A stretch of 64,000 nucleotides of DNA from Nicotiana tabacum (lineage: Eukaryota > Streptophyta > Magnoliopsida > Solanales > Solanaceae). Shown in pieces: positions 34,171-44,527 of the stretch (position 1 is the stretch's first letter; each line of letters starts with the position of its first letter). The translations under genes and the position numbers were made by a program. Below the pieces are notes generated by a model, which was not told where the DNA came from, searched no databases, and worked only from the letters and a program-made list of their open reading frames with translations. Where the stretch lies: the NCBI RefSeq assembly GCF_000715075.1, contig NC_134095.1, positions 57,408,419-57,472,418 of the forward strand. The letters are read 5' to 3'.

Positions 34171-34803
34171 GGGTATGAAGGAAAACATTTTCCGGAAAAT
34201 ATTTTCCAATTTTCCCATGTTTGGTTGGCTTAAATGTTTTGGAAAATATTTTCCTTATCAATTCATTTTTCTCCAATTGGAGGAAAATGTTTTCCTTATC
34301 AAGAGAAGGGAAAACATTTTCCAAAGCTTCTTCTCAACCTTCCCCACCCCACCCCCTCTCCAAAAAAAGGTTTTTTTTCTTCAAATTTCAGTTTTTCCGT
34401 TACCACCTACCCTACTCCCCTCCCCCTCCTCCCCCCAACAAAAAAAATATTTTTTTACTTTAATTTTTTTTTGCAATTTCAAATTTCTGTTTTTTCATTT
34501 TTCTACACCACCCATCACCCCCTCTCCCCCCTCCCCGCCGCACAAAAAAAATTTACTTTTTTTTTTGTAATTTAAATTTCTATTTTTTTCGTTTTACTGC
34601 CCCCACCCCAAGCTCCCCCCCCCCTTCCAAAAAATTTAAATATATTTTTCAGTTTTAATTTTATCTAAATTATTTATGAATACTCTTGAGAAGTCATTTT
34701 CCTTAATTTGCGTACCAAACACCGGAAAATGAATAAGATTACTACTTGTTTTCCAAGAAAATATTTTCCACGGAAAACATTTTTCGTTATACCAAACACA
34801 CCC
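34171..34803. mobile_element. MITE inside the large LTR, 633 bp
   Basis: The left end reads GGGTATGAAGGAAAACATTT. The reverse complement of the right end reads GGGTGTGTTTGGTATAACGA followed by AAAATGTTTTCCGTGG. Both ends then carry GGAAAATATTTTCC palindromes, so the termini are inverted repeats with a 9-bp gap in the left copy. Flanks AAATAATC and AATAACGG are similar but do not form a clean 8-bp duplication. The interior has three tandem C-rich/T-rich blocks (34330-34630) that produce spurious proline- and phenylalanine-rich frames. No transposase. Confidence 0.72.
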
Positions 34804-34904
34804 AATAACGGACAAGAGGTTGAAATCAAACACTGAATAATCAAACAATTGGACCAGGAACATAACCATGCGAGAAAGATCAAACGAAACATAAAAACTT
34901 CAGA

Positions 34905-35275
34905 AAATCTGTTGTAAAATGGAAGAGAAAACCCCAGATAATTAGAAAGATACTTAGGGTAGATTAGTAGCAGAAAGATTAGGAGAACCTTAAAGAAATA
35001 GCCATGGAAACAGAAAATACTTCAAACATACAGAGATTCGAACAACAGAAATCAGAGAAATCAAAAACCTAAAGTAGCGTAGTACTAAAAATTAGTTAGT
35101 AGTAGAAAAGTAAAAGAACCTTAAAGAACAACCATGAGAATTTGAAAACACTTCAAACATGTAGAGGATCGAACAACAGATAATAAAGAGATCAAACCTA
35201 AGATAACATAGTGCCAGAAATCGACTAATAGTGAAGAAACAAGAAACTCTTTAAAGAAAAATCGAAGATGAACTC
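34905..35275. repeat. Three-copy degenerate tandem repeat, unit about 115 bp
   Basis: Each unit has 'gtagcagaaaga', 'gaaccttaaagaaatagccatg', 'cacttcaaacatgtagaggatcgaacaacaga' variants, near 34970, 35095 and 35215. Confidence 0.72.
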
Positions 35276-36298
35276 AGAAACTTTCCAGATCTACAAAGAT
35301 CTGGATGAATTCGTGTTTGAAATGAGGGTTTTGAAGAAATAATGAAATGGTAAAAAGAATCCAGTCTCAAACAAGAGATTTGAACTATAAAAGCATCGGA
35401 ATAGTAACACTCACAACCATAGACGGACTCTCAAAGAGTCTTGAACCAGATCTGGTTAGATCTCTTCGAGATTTTTCCAGGAAATCATAAGAACGAGCAA
35501 CCAAAAGAGGTAGAAGATCAGTAGGAGCCTCAAACGGCCATGAAAATCCATGGATTGAATAGGAATCAAAGGGATAAGGGTTGGTTTTGGGTGGCGGCGG
35601 CTAGGGTTAAGATTAGGTCTCAGAGAGACGGAGAGCATTAGGAATTCTAGGGCGGTTGTTTTGTAAGAATGAATTAGGTTTGGGGGGGGGTCGTTTGGTT
35701 AAATTTGGTAAGAAGTGATGGTGGCCATTGATCATAGTTTGGGGGCCGGGTTTTAATTCGATTTGGGCTTGGTCTTAGTGGGTTAGGGATTTGGGGTTGA
35801 AATTGGGCCATTTAATTAGGCTAGATCCGAAATAAAAGGGGTCATTTGTTAAATACCCATTTAATTGTTAAATTTTTTTTTTAAAAATAGTTAATAAATT
35901 ATAAAAAATGATTTTCATGCCTAAAAATGTTTTAAAATAGTTACATAATATTTTAAAAATATAAAAGGCTATTTTTCGGTAAAATAATATAATAATGCAT
36001 GCATGGGCTATAATTACAAAGTAATTGCAATTATAACCCCAAAATTACAAATGTGGCTGTGAAATAATTTAAACTTAGTACAAATGAAAATGATAAAATT
36101 AAGACACAAAATTATTATAAAACTATTTGTGATGCAATTAGTGATTGTTTATATAAATAAAAATGCTGGAATAAATTAATTAGAATCTTTTAAAATATGC
36201 AGAAATTGTGGAAAAATATTAACTGATGCTAATGCGTATGGAGGTATATATGCATTTTTTTAAAATATTATAGGGAAAAATTGGGTATCAACAACATG

Positions 36299-37547
36299 TA
36301 ATCTGAAGTTTTATTTGGTTGATATATCATATGTTTCCGCACCTTGATGCCATAATAATTGTAATTCATCAATCAAAGGCTGCAAGTATACATAATCAAA
36401 CTTTTGGGATTGCATGGACCTGGAACAATACAAGTTAGGAACATATATGGACTTGTCATACACAACTCGGGCGGAAGATTATACGGAGTAACAAACACTG
36501 GCCAACATGAATATGGTGCAGGAGAGACAACAAATGGATTAAAACCATTTGTGCATAATCCCAACCTAATGTTTCTTGGTTCACTAGCAAACACGGGGAA
36601 TACCCTATCAAAATGCTTCCACGCTTCTCCATCTGACGGATGGCAGAGTATACCAGGTGGCCTTCTATGTTCGTAGTGCCATCTCATATGAGGAGCAGAG
36701 CTCATTGATGCATACAACCTCTTTAACCTAGGTATAAGAGGTAAATAATGCATCGCTTTAACTGGAACTTTCTTTCCTTTTTATTGGCATTTGTGACTTC
36801 CTTAAAATGAGGTTGATTACAAAATTTACAGTTCTCTAGAGATGCGTCATCCTTATAGAATAACATGCAACATTTCTCACAACAATCAATTTTCTCTGAT
36901 GAAAGACCCAACTTAGAAACTAATTTTTTGACAGTGTAGAAATCTTTTGGTAAGTCAATGTTACTCGGATTAAATTCATTCATATGCCCAATAATAGGGT
37001 CCATGCCCACTTGGGAAATAGAACTATCCGATTATTGTAATATTGCAATCTAACTGCAACAGACAACTTGGAATGCACCGAGCCTACATACAATGGACGG
37101 CTAGCTTCCACTAATTGTTCATAAAAATGCTTAGCCTCATAATTTGGTTCGGATTGAACCCCAGGAAACGTCCCAAAAGCATCCCTCATCATTTTATTGT
37201 ATCGAGAATGTTCAACAATATGCTCTGCAATGGGCTAGCCTCACCACCAAAAGAATTATGAAAGTTTGCATCATCTAAACTATCATGATTCTCCCCGTGA
37301 GCAGTCCAAATATAATAATTTTCTACTAACCCTTTCTTATAGAGATAGGCTTTAACTTCGTCTGATTTCAATAACTTAACACACTTATATTTCACACAAG
37401 GACACCTAATCCTTCCTCTAATAAGAAAATCATCAAGTGTTTGAGCCTTAGCAATAAATTCAACAACCTCTTCAATAAATTCATCCCTCAACCCGCACGA
37501 TTAGGATGATTCCTATTATACATCCATCTATGATGCACAAATTCCAT
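36299..37547 (-). pseudogene. CACTA TNP2-type transposase, N-terminal part (Transpos_assoc and Transposase_21 start)
   Basis: The start is the ATG at 37547 (MEFVHHRWMYNRNHPNRAG). A one-base shift near 37490 leads into LRDEFIEEVVEFIAKAQTLD, GRIRCPCVKYKCVKLL, and YYIWTAHGE, which is the Transpos_assoc domain. Further left come a KLSVAVRLQYYNNRIVL-type segment (about 37010-37060), CEKCCMLFYKDDASLENCKF (zinc-ribbon-like), KRLYASMSSAPHMRWHYEHR, GEAWKHFDRVFPVFASEPRN and IRLGLCTNGFNPF, the opening of Transposase_21, ending VYLQPLIDELQLLWHQG next to the LTR. Several overlapping frames show at least three frameshifts. This end of the gene binds DNA in the family. Confidence 0.88.
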
Positions 37548-37622
37548 CTACACAAACAGAAATCTATAAATGAGATATTAAAGTAATTTTATTTATTTTA
37601 ACTAGTTACTTAACACTCAAAA

Positions 37623-40229
37623 TGTCACGACCCCAAACAAGACCCGGTCATGGTGGCGCCTCTCGTGAAACAAGGCTAGCCGACACAAACCCTTAAACCA
37701 TTTAAAAACAGTTATAATAATTTATTTTAAGTCATAAATAACTATAAATCCCAAAGAAAAGAGTGAAATAGAACAATTGCAGAAACAACACAGCCCGACA
37801 TCGGGGTGTCACCAGTCATGAGCATCTAAACATCTGTCTAAGAGTATTAAAAAGGCTACACAGTCTATTACAGAACTAGTACAAAGGAAAGTAAAGATAG
37901 GAAGGAGAAGCACTGGGCTGCGAACGCCGAGCAACTACCTAGTGAAATTCGAACAGCCTGCTAGAAATAATCAACCCTCGCTAGCGTGACCCAAGAATCT
38001 TGGATCTGCACATAGGGTGCAGGGAGTAATGTGAGTACACCAACTTAGTAAGTAATAAAAGTAAAGGCAGCTGAGCAATAAGAAAACACGTAAAACACAG
38101 CAAAATGCTACAACGAGGCAGTATAAAATCAGAGTAATGCAATAAGACAGTAAAAACTCACAGAAATACTTTAGTTCAGTAAAAACCTTTTTAAAACATC
38201 TTTTAGCAGTTTAACGAGTGAATGAAAACAGAGAGAAATATAGAAAACATAAATTGGCCACTCGGGAAAAATACCAACAGAAGTAGCCCCTCGGGCTATC
38301 TCACAATCACTCGTATCTTCCCCTCGGGCAATAACATGGTACAACGCCAGTCCCTCGAGCTATATCACATCTCACACTAGGTAACCGCACTCACTGGGGG
38401 TGTACATACTCCGGTAGGGGCCTCTTACGGCCCAAGCACAATAACAAGCCATCTCGTGGCATAATCAAGCAGGATCTCGGCCTCATATCAAGGCACCTTG
38501 TGGCGTAACAACTCAGGCCCTCGGCCTCATAATCATGAATCAGTACAATACCGCTGTGGCACGCAGCCCGATCCCATAATAACCTCACAATATAGGCCCT
38601 CGGCCTTACTCAGTCAGAAATCTCTCAAAGCCACTCGAGCATAGTAAAAATATGATTCTCGACCCAAAATATCATTTAAGATGTCAAAATGGAGTAAATA
38701 TGGCTGAATTATGAAAACAGTAGAATACAGTATGACTGAGTACAAATATGAAGTCAAACAGTGAGGAATAGTAGTAAAAATCCCCTAAGGGTCCAAACAG
38801 TTGGCACGAGGCCCAAATATGGCATTCGGCCCAAAACATGATGATAGCAAATAGTTTTGAATCAAATACGCGGTTAAACAGTCATACTGGATGGACTAAG
38901 TCACAATCCCTAACGGTGCATAACCCCAAGCTCGTCATCTAGCATGTGTGTCACCTCATAATAGTACAACGATGTGAAATCCGGGGTTTCATACCCTCAA
39001 GATAGCATTTACAATCATTACTTACCTCTATACGGTCCAAATTCTAGCCCGCAATTCTTTTGCCTCTCGCCTCGGCCTCAACTCACGTCGAATCTATCAA
39101 AAATCAGAATCATAACGTCAAAATATGCCAAGGGAACGAAGCCCATGCGAAAATAATCAAATTACAACACAAATCCCAAAATTAAACAAAACCCGACCCC
39201 CGAGACCATGTCTCGGAATCCGATAAAATTACATCAATAAACTCATTATCTTCCCACGAGTTCATACATATCAAATGCACCAAAATTCGACCACAAATGA
39301 CCCCTCAAAACCCTAGATTTAGGTCTCCAATTTCCAAGTCCTAACTTCCAATTTTTAGGCTTAACTTCCACAAATTCCATGATTAATTAGATAGAAATCA
39401 CATTAGGATTGAGTATTAAGTCCATAAATCTTACCTCCAAGTGTTTCCCCTTATTCCCTCTTCAATCTTCCTCAAAAGGCTCTAAAATCGCCCAATAAAG
39501 GTGAAACTTAGACTAAAAATCGTGGATGCGACACCATCATGCGAATGCAAAGCCTTAGCTTCACAACTCACCGCGAACGCGGCTACCCACTCACGAATGG
39601 GAAGAATAAACTGACATGGACCAAGCTGTTCGCATTTCCTCTGTGCGAAAGCGGCAAGAACCTCACGAACACGATGACCATTGATCTCGACCCTTCACGA
39701 TCGCGGGACCACCTTTGCAAACGCGAAGTCCAAATTCACAGCCTCCCATCCTAACCCTTCGCTAATGTGGGACATGCATCGCGAACGCGAAGGTCAAAAA
39801 CCTGCAACACCAACAACAGTTTTTCTGCAATTTCCTCCAAGGTGAAATGGTCCGTTTAACCACCCGAAACTCACCCGATGCCCTCGGGACCTCAACCAAA
39901 CATGCCAACATATCTCATAACATCATTCAAACTTGTCATAACCTTCAGAACGCTCAAAACAACATCAAAACACCAAATTTGCATCGGATTCAAGCCTAAG
40001 AATTCCAAAAACTTCCAAATTCCTCCATTTTTCACATAAGTCAACATCCGGTTGACTTTTCCAACTTAAACTCACTCAAAAGAGACTAAGTGTCTCAAAC
40101 CTTACCAAAACCATTCCGAACCCGAGCCAACCAACCCGATAACATATAATACAACTGAACAAGGTAATAAAAAGCAGAAATGGGGGAAACAGAGCGGTAA
40201 CTCATGAAATGACCGGCTGGATCGTTACA
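37623..40229 (-). repeat. 3' LTR of the Tekay-type element, 2607 bp
   Basis: The minus strand begins TGTAACGATCCAGCCGGTCA at 40229, right after the polypurine tract, and ends GGTCGTGACA at 37623. It has the shared LTR modules: a CpG-rich block of CGCGAACGCGAAG motifs (about 39525-39800), a donor-like GGAGGTAAGA (about 39430) and the 'aggccgagggcctg' repeats (about 38290-38620). Confidence 0.92.
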
Positions 40230-40246
40230 TCCTCACCCTCTTAAAC
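40230..40246 (-). promoter_or_regulatory. Polypurine tract of the Tekay-type element
   Basis: The minus strand reads GTTTAAGAGGGTGAGGA directly before the LTR TGTAACG. This is the plus-strand priming site. Confidence 0.85.
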
Positions 40247-41622
40247 AAACGTTCGTCCTCGAACGAGTCAAAAAAATACTTGAAGCCTCAAATAGGTGAG
40301 TATATTTGCTCCGTATCTCCCGCTCAGTCTCCCAGGTAGCCTCCTCCACGGGCCGACCTTTCCACTGTACTTTCACTGAAGCTATATCCTTTGACTTCAA
40401 CTTTCGAACCTGACACTCCAAAATAGCTACTGGCTCCACATCATAAGTCAAATCATCATCTAACTGAACTATGCTAAAATCCAAAACATGATACAGATCT
40501 CTAATATACTTCCGGAGCATAGAAACATGAAATACCGGATGCATACTCGATAATCTAGGTGGCAAAGTAAGCTCATAAGCCACCTCCTCAATCCTCCAAA
40601 GTACATCAAAAGGCCTAATGAACAGAAGATTCAATTTACCCTTCTTCCCAAATCTCATAACACCCTTTATGGGTGAAACCTTCAACAGAACCTTCTCACC
40701 AACCATGTAGGACACATCCGAACCTTCCTGTCTACATAACTCTTCTGTCTCGACTGCGCTATACGAAGCCTCTCCTGAATCACTGTTACCTTGTCTAAAG
40801 AATCCTGTACCAAGTCTGTACCCAATAGCCTAGACTCACCTGGATCAAACCAACCAATTAGAGATCTACACCGCCTCCCATACAAAGCCTCATATGGAGC
40901 CATCTGAATACTCGACAGGTAACTATTGTTATATGCAAACTCTGTGAGCGGTAGAAACTAATCCCATGACCCTCCAAAATCAATGACACAAGCGCGCAAC
41001 ATATCCTCCAATATCTGAATAGTGCAATTGGACTGCCCGTCCATCTGAGGGTGAAAAGTTGTGCTCAACTCAACCTGAGTACCCAACTCTCGCTGTACTG
41101 ACCTCCAAAACTGTGAAGTAAACTGAGTGCCCCTATCTGAAATGATGGAAACTGGAACGCCATGCAAACGAACAATCTCCAAAATATAGATCTCTGCCAA
41201 CCGCTCTGAAGAATATGCAGTACACACAGGAGTGAAGTGCACGGACTTGGTCAGCCGATCCACAATCACCCAAATAGCATCGAACTTCTTCAAAGTCTGT
41301 GGGAGCCCAACTACAAAATCCATAGTGATCCGCTCCCACTTCCACTCTGGAATATCCATCTGCTGAAGCAAGTCACTCAGTCTCTGATGCTCATATTTCA
41401 CCTGCTGACAATTGAGACACCGAGCTACGAATCCACAATGTCCTTCTTCATTCTCCTCCACCAATAATGCTGTCTCAGATCCTGATACATCTTTACGACA
41501 CCCGGATGAATAGAATACCGCGAGCTATGGGCCTCCTCCAGAATTAACTCCCGAAGCCCATCTACATTGGGCACACATATCCGCCCTTGCATCCTCAACA
41601 CCCCATCATCACCAATGGTCAA
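40233..41622 (-). pseudogene. Integrase with C-terminal chromodomain, relic
   Basis: The zinc-binding part (41622-41400) reads LILEEAHSSRYSIHPGVVKM with H-x-H followed by FVARCLNCQQVK. The catalytic core (41400-40958) has ITMDFVVGLPQ (first Asp) and VSIISDRGTQFTSQFW (second Asp). The position of the third acidic residue reads DGQSNCTIQILEDMLR where the family has DGQSERTIQ, so the catalytic glutamate is asparagine and the next arginine is cysteine. The C-terminal part (40715-40233) contains LPPRLSSMHPVFHVSMLRKY and the chromodomain EPVAILECQVRKLKSKDIAS...VQWKGRPVEEATWETE. Frame breaks lie near 41450 and 40950-40700. Integrase would insert the cDNA, with the chromodomain steering it to heterochromatin; this one is inactive. 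Confidence 0.9.
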
Positions 41623-41704
41623 ATCTCTGGCATCATCGTGCTAAACTCTGTCCTTAAGGACAAGCAAATACCCGACTGGGCTCCGAAATATCTAACCTCA
41701 CGAA

Positions 41705-42630
41705 CTAATTGGCCAAGGCCTGAACATCAACTGCAACAGGTATCTCCCCAACTGGAATATATGCCAAACTCCCCATACTCACTGCCTTCCTACTCAAGGC
41801 ATCGGCCACCACATTGGCCTTCCCCGGATGGTACAAAATAGTAATATCATAGTCATTTAGCAGCTCCAACCATCTCCGCTGCCTCAAATTGAGATCTTTC
41901 TCTTGAACAAGTGCTGGAGGCGACGATGATCAGTAAACACCTCACAAGACACACCATACAAATATTGCCTCCAAATTTTTAACGCGTGAACAATGGCAGC
42001 CAACTCCAAATCATGAACATGGTAGTTCTTTTCATGGGGTTTCAACTGACGAGAAGCATAAGCAATAACTCTACCCTCCTGCATCAACATACACCCAATA
42101 CCAACTCTCGAAGCATCACAATACACGGTATATGAACCTGAAGCTGATGGCAAAACTAACACTGGAGTTGTGGTCAAGGCAGTCTTGAGCTTCTGAAAGC
42201 TCTCCTTACACTCATCCGACCACCTGAATAGAGCACCCTTTTGAGTCAACTTGGTCAAGGGCGATGCGATAGATGAAAATCCCTAAACAAACTGGCGGTA
42301 ATAACCCTCCAAACCATGAAAGCTGCGAATCTCTGTGGCTGAGGACGGTCTGGGCTAACTCTGAACCGCCTCTATCTTCTTCGGATCAACCTGAATACCC
42401 TCACTGGACACTACATGCCCTAGGAAAGCCACTGAACTGATCCAAAACTCACACTTAGAGAACTTTGCATAAAGTTTCTCCTCCCTCAATCTCTGCAACA
42501 CAACTCTCAAATGCTCTGCGTGCTCCTCCTAACTATGCGAGTACACCAGAATATCATCAATAAAAACTATGACAAACAAGTCGAGATAAGGCCGAAACAC
42601 ATTGTTCATCAAATTCATGAACGCTACTGG
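41705..42630 (-). pseudogene. Truncated reverse transcriptase and RNase H of the Tekay-type element
   Basis: Minus strand from the break: [17 protein letters not shown], then [10 protein letters not shown] (intact FIDD box, about 42560), then [18 protein letters not shown] wording to about 42260. RNase H spans 42258-41705 with [72 protein letters not shown] and [11 protein letters not shown], ending [13 protein letters not shown]. The RT fingers and palm N-terminal to PVAFM are missing because of the breakpoint. Confidence 0.88.
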
Positions 42631-44202
42631 GTAAAGAAGAGTGTAAAGCACGAAGGTTGATGTCATTCCATTGTATATACATTATCATGTGAGGAAGCGT
42701 GTAAATCACGAAGGGTGATGCCATGCCATATTATGGAGAGTAAAAGCACGAAAGGTGATACCGTGCCATATTTTTTAGAGTAAAAGCACGATGGGGGATG
42801 CCGTATCATATTATTGAGAGTAAAATCACGAAGGATGATGCCATGCCATATCATATGCGAGTAAAAACATGAAGGATGATGTCATGCCATTTCATTTATA
42901 TTTTCATGCTTTTATGTTATCACGAGTTCATGGTACAATGGGTGTTTTCGTGCAGGCGAGGATGAGGGATATACATTATAATGTGATATTTATTTTCTCG
43001 TGTATACGTTCATGCCTTTACCTTGAGCTGTTATTGTCGTACTTATAGATCTTATGTGACTTGTTGTTATTGTCATGTCTTTTATCCCTATCTCAATTGT
43101 TATTGTGTTTCTCATATATTCTACTTGCTTAACTTGCAAATACCATGCTTACTTCCTACGGTCATAATTACATCTCGTAGCTATTCTATTGCACTTTAGG
43201 ACAAGCTCTTTTTCTATGTTAGTCATTCATGCCTCTACTTGTTAACTTGTAAAGATCATTTATTTCCTTCTTATCTGCTATACCTGTATATAGGCCTCCA
43301 CCATGCTAGCTAGTTGAAGTTGATATTCCTTGTCTTCCAATTGCTGTCATTACTCACTTGCTTTTCACCTAGTCTATTACTGTTGCCCACATGTATATCC
43401 TCGTTCATTATTGCTACTTGCGTATTTCCTACTTTGTAATTCTTGTTATCAGTATTTCTGTCATCCAGTTGGTACTATTATGGGTGAGGATGAGATAAAA
43501 GAACGAAGCGTGTTTCCGTGTAATTGACTTGATATCTGAGTACATTCCTCATGCTGTGAGAGATATGGAGTGACTGTCGTGGTTTATTGGTTTTAGTTCT
43601 TAGGGAAGGATTGGTCGAGGTATTAGAAGTTGCTAAATTGTGATCTCTTCTAGCACTTAGTTATTGTTTTGTATATTCGTTTCATGTATTCCTTTCTGTT
43701 ATATCGTAGTATAGTTCTATTGCTGGTTTACAGTGCAGGTTTTATCGGTGAATATCTTTTAACAAAAAAAAGTCTCGTCACTATTTCGACGAGGTTAGAC
43801 AAGATACTTACTGGTTACATGGGTCCGGTTGTGCTCATACAACATTCTGCACCTTGCATGCAGATCTTTGGAGCGGAGCAGCTGGTGATGTCGGGAGCTG
43901 ACTCTAAAGATGTTCATGCATTCCGGATATAGTTGCCACTTATCCTTGGCAGCTTTAGATTTTGATAGTCTATTTATGTAACTTTCAAACAGATCGTGTA
44001 ATTATTTTATTAGCTTTGAAAATTTCAAGCCTTAGAAGCTCATTATTCGTACTACTAGTTCTTGGGTAGATTTGTAAATATTTCGATAATTCTTCACTAT
44101 TTTTCCTATAATTTAATTTGGATTGTATTGAATGTTAGTTGGCTTACCTAGCAGATCGAGTTAGGTACCATCACAATTAGTGATTTTTGGGTCGTGGCAT
44201 AA
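42631..44202 (+). repeat. 5'-truncated gypsy LTR fragment in plus orientation
   Basis: It starts at the RT breakpoint and ends TTTGGGTCGTGGCA, a slightly mutated form of the usual GGGTCGTGACA LTR end. At 42645-42890 it has about five tandem units of 'agcacgaagggtgatgccatgcc', the same repeat found reversed in the left LTR (4990-5170). Near its end it carries CTAGCAGATCGAGTTAGGTA, comparable to the left LTR end region. No second half or target duplication is visible, so it records a rearrangement rather than a clean insertion. Confidence 0.75.
42645..42890. repeat. Tandem CACGAAGG-type repeat in the LTR fragment
   Basis: Units near 42650, 42700, 42745, 42785 and 42825 read 'agcacgaaggttgatgtc', 'aatcacgaagggtgatgcc' and similar, spaced about 40-45 bp. 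Confidence 0.85.
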
Positions 44203-44527
44203 ACCTACTTGATATTCAACTGAATTGGTTGAGAATTCGACATGTTAAGGGAGTAAGTTTTCTCATAGGGCAGATGTTGAATACTTAAATTTGACTCGTG
44301 AGAGTATAGTGCTTCATATTTACTTGTAGAAACATTTCTTACAAACACAACAAGCAAATGTAAATTCATTCGTATATAATTTAGAATGAAGTACTACATT
44401 AGAGTCTAAAGATTTTATGTTGAGCAGGATTAAAATAGAGTACATGAAATGCAAGTTCAATGACACATCACATGAGGCTGATGTGGAAATGAGGATTGCT
44501 ACACAAGTCATTCCCAAGAGAGGAAGC
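44203..44527. other. Diverged dispersed repeat related to 19219-19395
   Basis: Runs such as TTCAACTGAATTGGTTGAG, CATGTTAAG, CATAGGG, TACTTAAATT and TACTACATTAGAG match 19219-19395 in order and orientation, roughly 60-65% by eye. No gene or element end is seen. It joins directly to the LTR fragment at 44528. Confidence 0.5.

Larger units (their letters stand above)
31199..36293 (-). mobile_element. Large LTR insertion (Tat/Ogre-like), 5095 bp, containing a MITE
   Basis: On the minus strand it begins TGTTGATACCCAATTTTTCC at 36293 and ends GGGGGCGCGACA at 31199. The flanks are GCATG (31194-31198) and ACATG (36294-36298), a 5-bp duplication with one mismatch. CACTA transposase resumes on both sides. 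No gag-pol, primer-binding site or second LTR was seen, so it reads as one very long solo LTR (about 4.46 kb without the MITE), a size known for Tat/Ogre lineages. Several internal tandem repeats are listed separately. The alternative is a small non-autonomous element with diverged ends. Confidence 0.78.
23341..37622 (-). mobile_element. CACTA (En/Spm) DNA transposon, 3' end to transposase start, with two nested LTR insertions
   Basis: The left terminus is CACTACTAGAAAA at 23341-23353, preceded by AAG (the 3-bp duplication size of CACTA elements). Subterminal TTTCCGACC/GGTCGGAAA motifs are repeated to about 23760. Minus-strand genes read from the right: Transpos_assoc domain, TNP2-type transposase, DUF4218, DUF4216, then a second gene with a Transposase_24-like domain. 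Large LTRs at 27599-30548 and 31199-36293 lie inside transposase coding sequence. The right terminus is missing: a Tekay LTR begins at 37623, only 75 bp upstream of the transposase start codon. Roughly 6.2 kb of CACTA sequence remains once inserts are removed. Confidence 0.9.
37623..42630 (-). mobile_element. Tekay/Del-type chromovirus, 3' part only
   Basis: Read on the minus strand, a truncated RT (starting abruptly at about 42630), RNase H, integrase with a C-terminal chromodomain, a polypurine tract and a complete 3' LTR are present. The chromodomain fused to the integrase places it among chromoviruses, and the LTR style places it nearest Tekay/Del. The 5' half (LTR, gag, protease, RT fingers) is gone; another LTR fragment in opposite orientation abuts at about 42631. 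It inserted just upstream of the CACTA transposase start. Confidence 0.9.

Noticed and set aside
34175..34575. Overlapping plus-strand frames rich in Phe, Pro and Lys
   Set aside because: Produced by T-runs and C-runs of a MITE interior; all three frames stay open because of composition.
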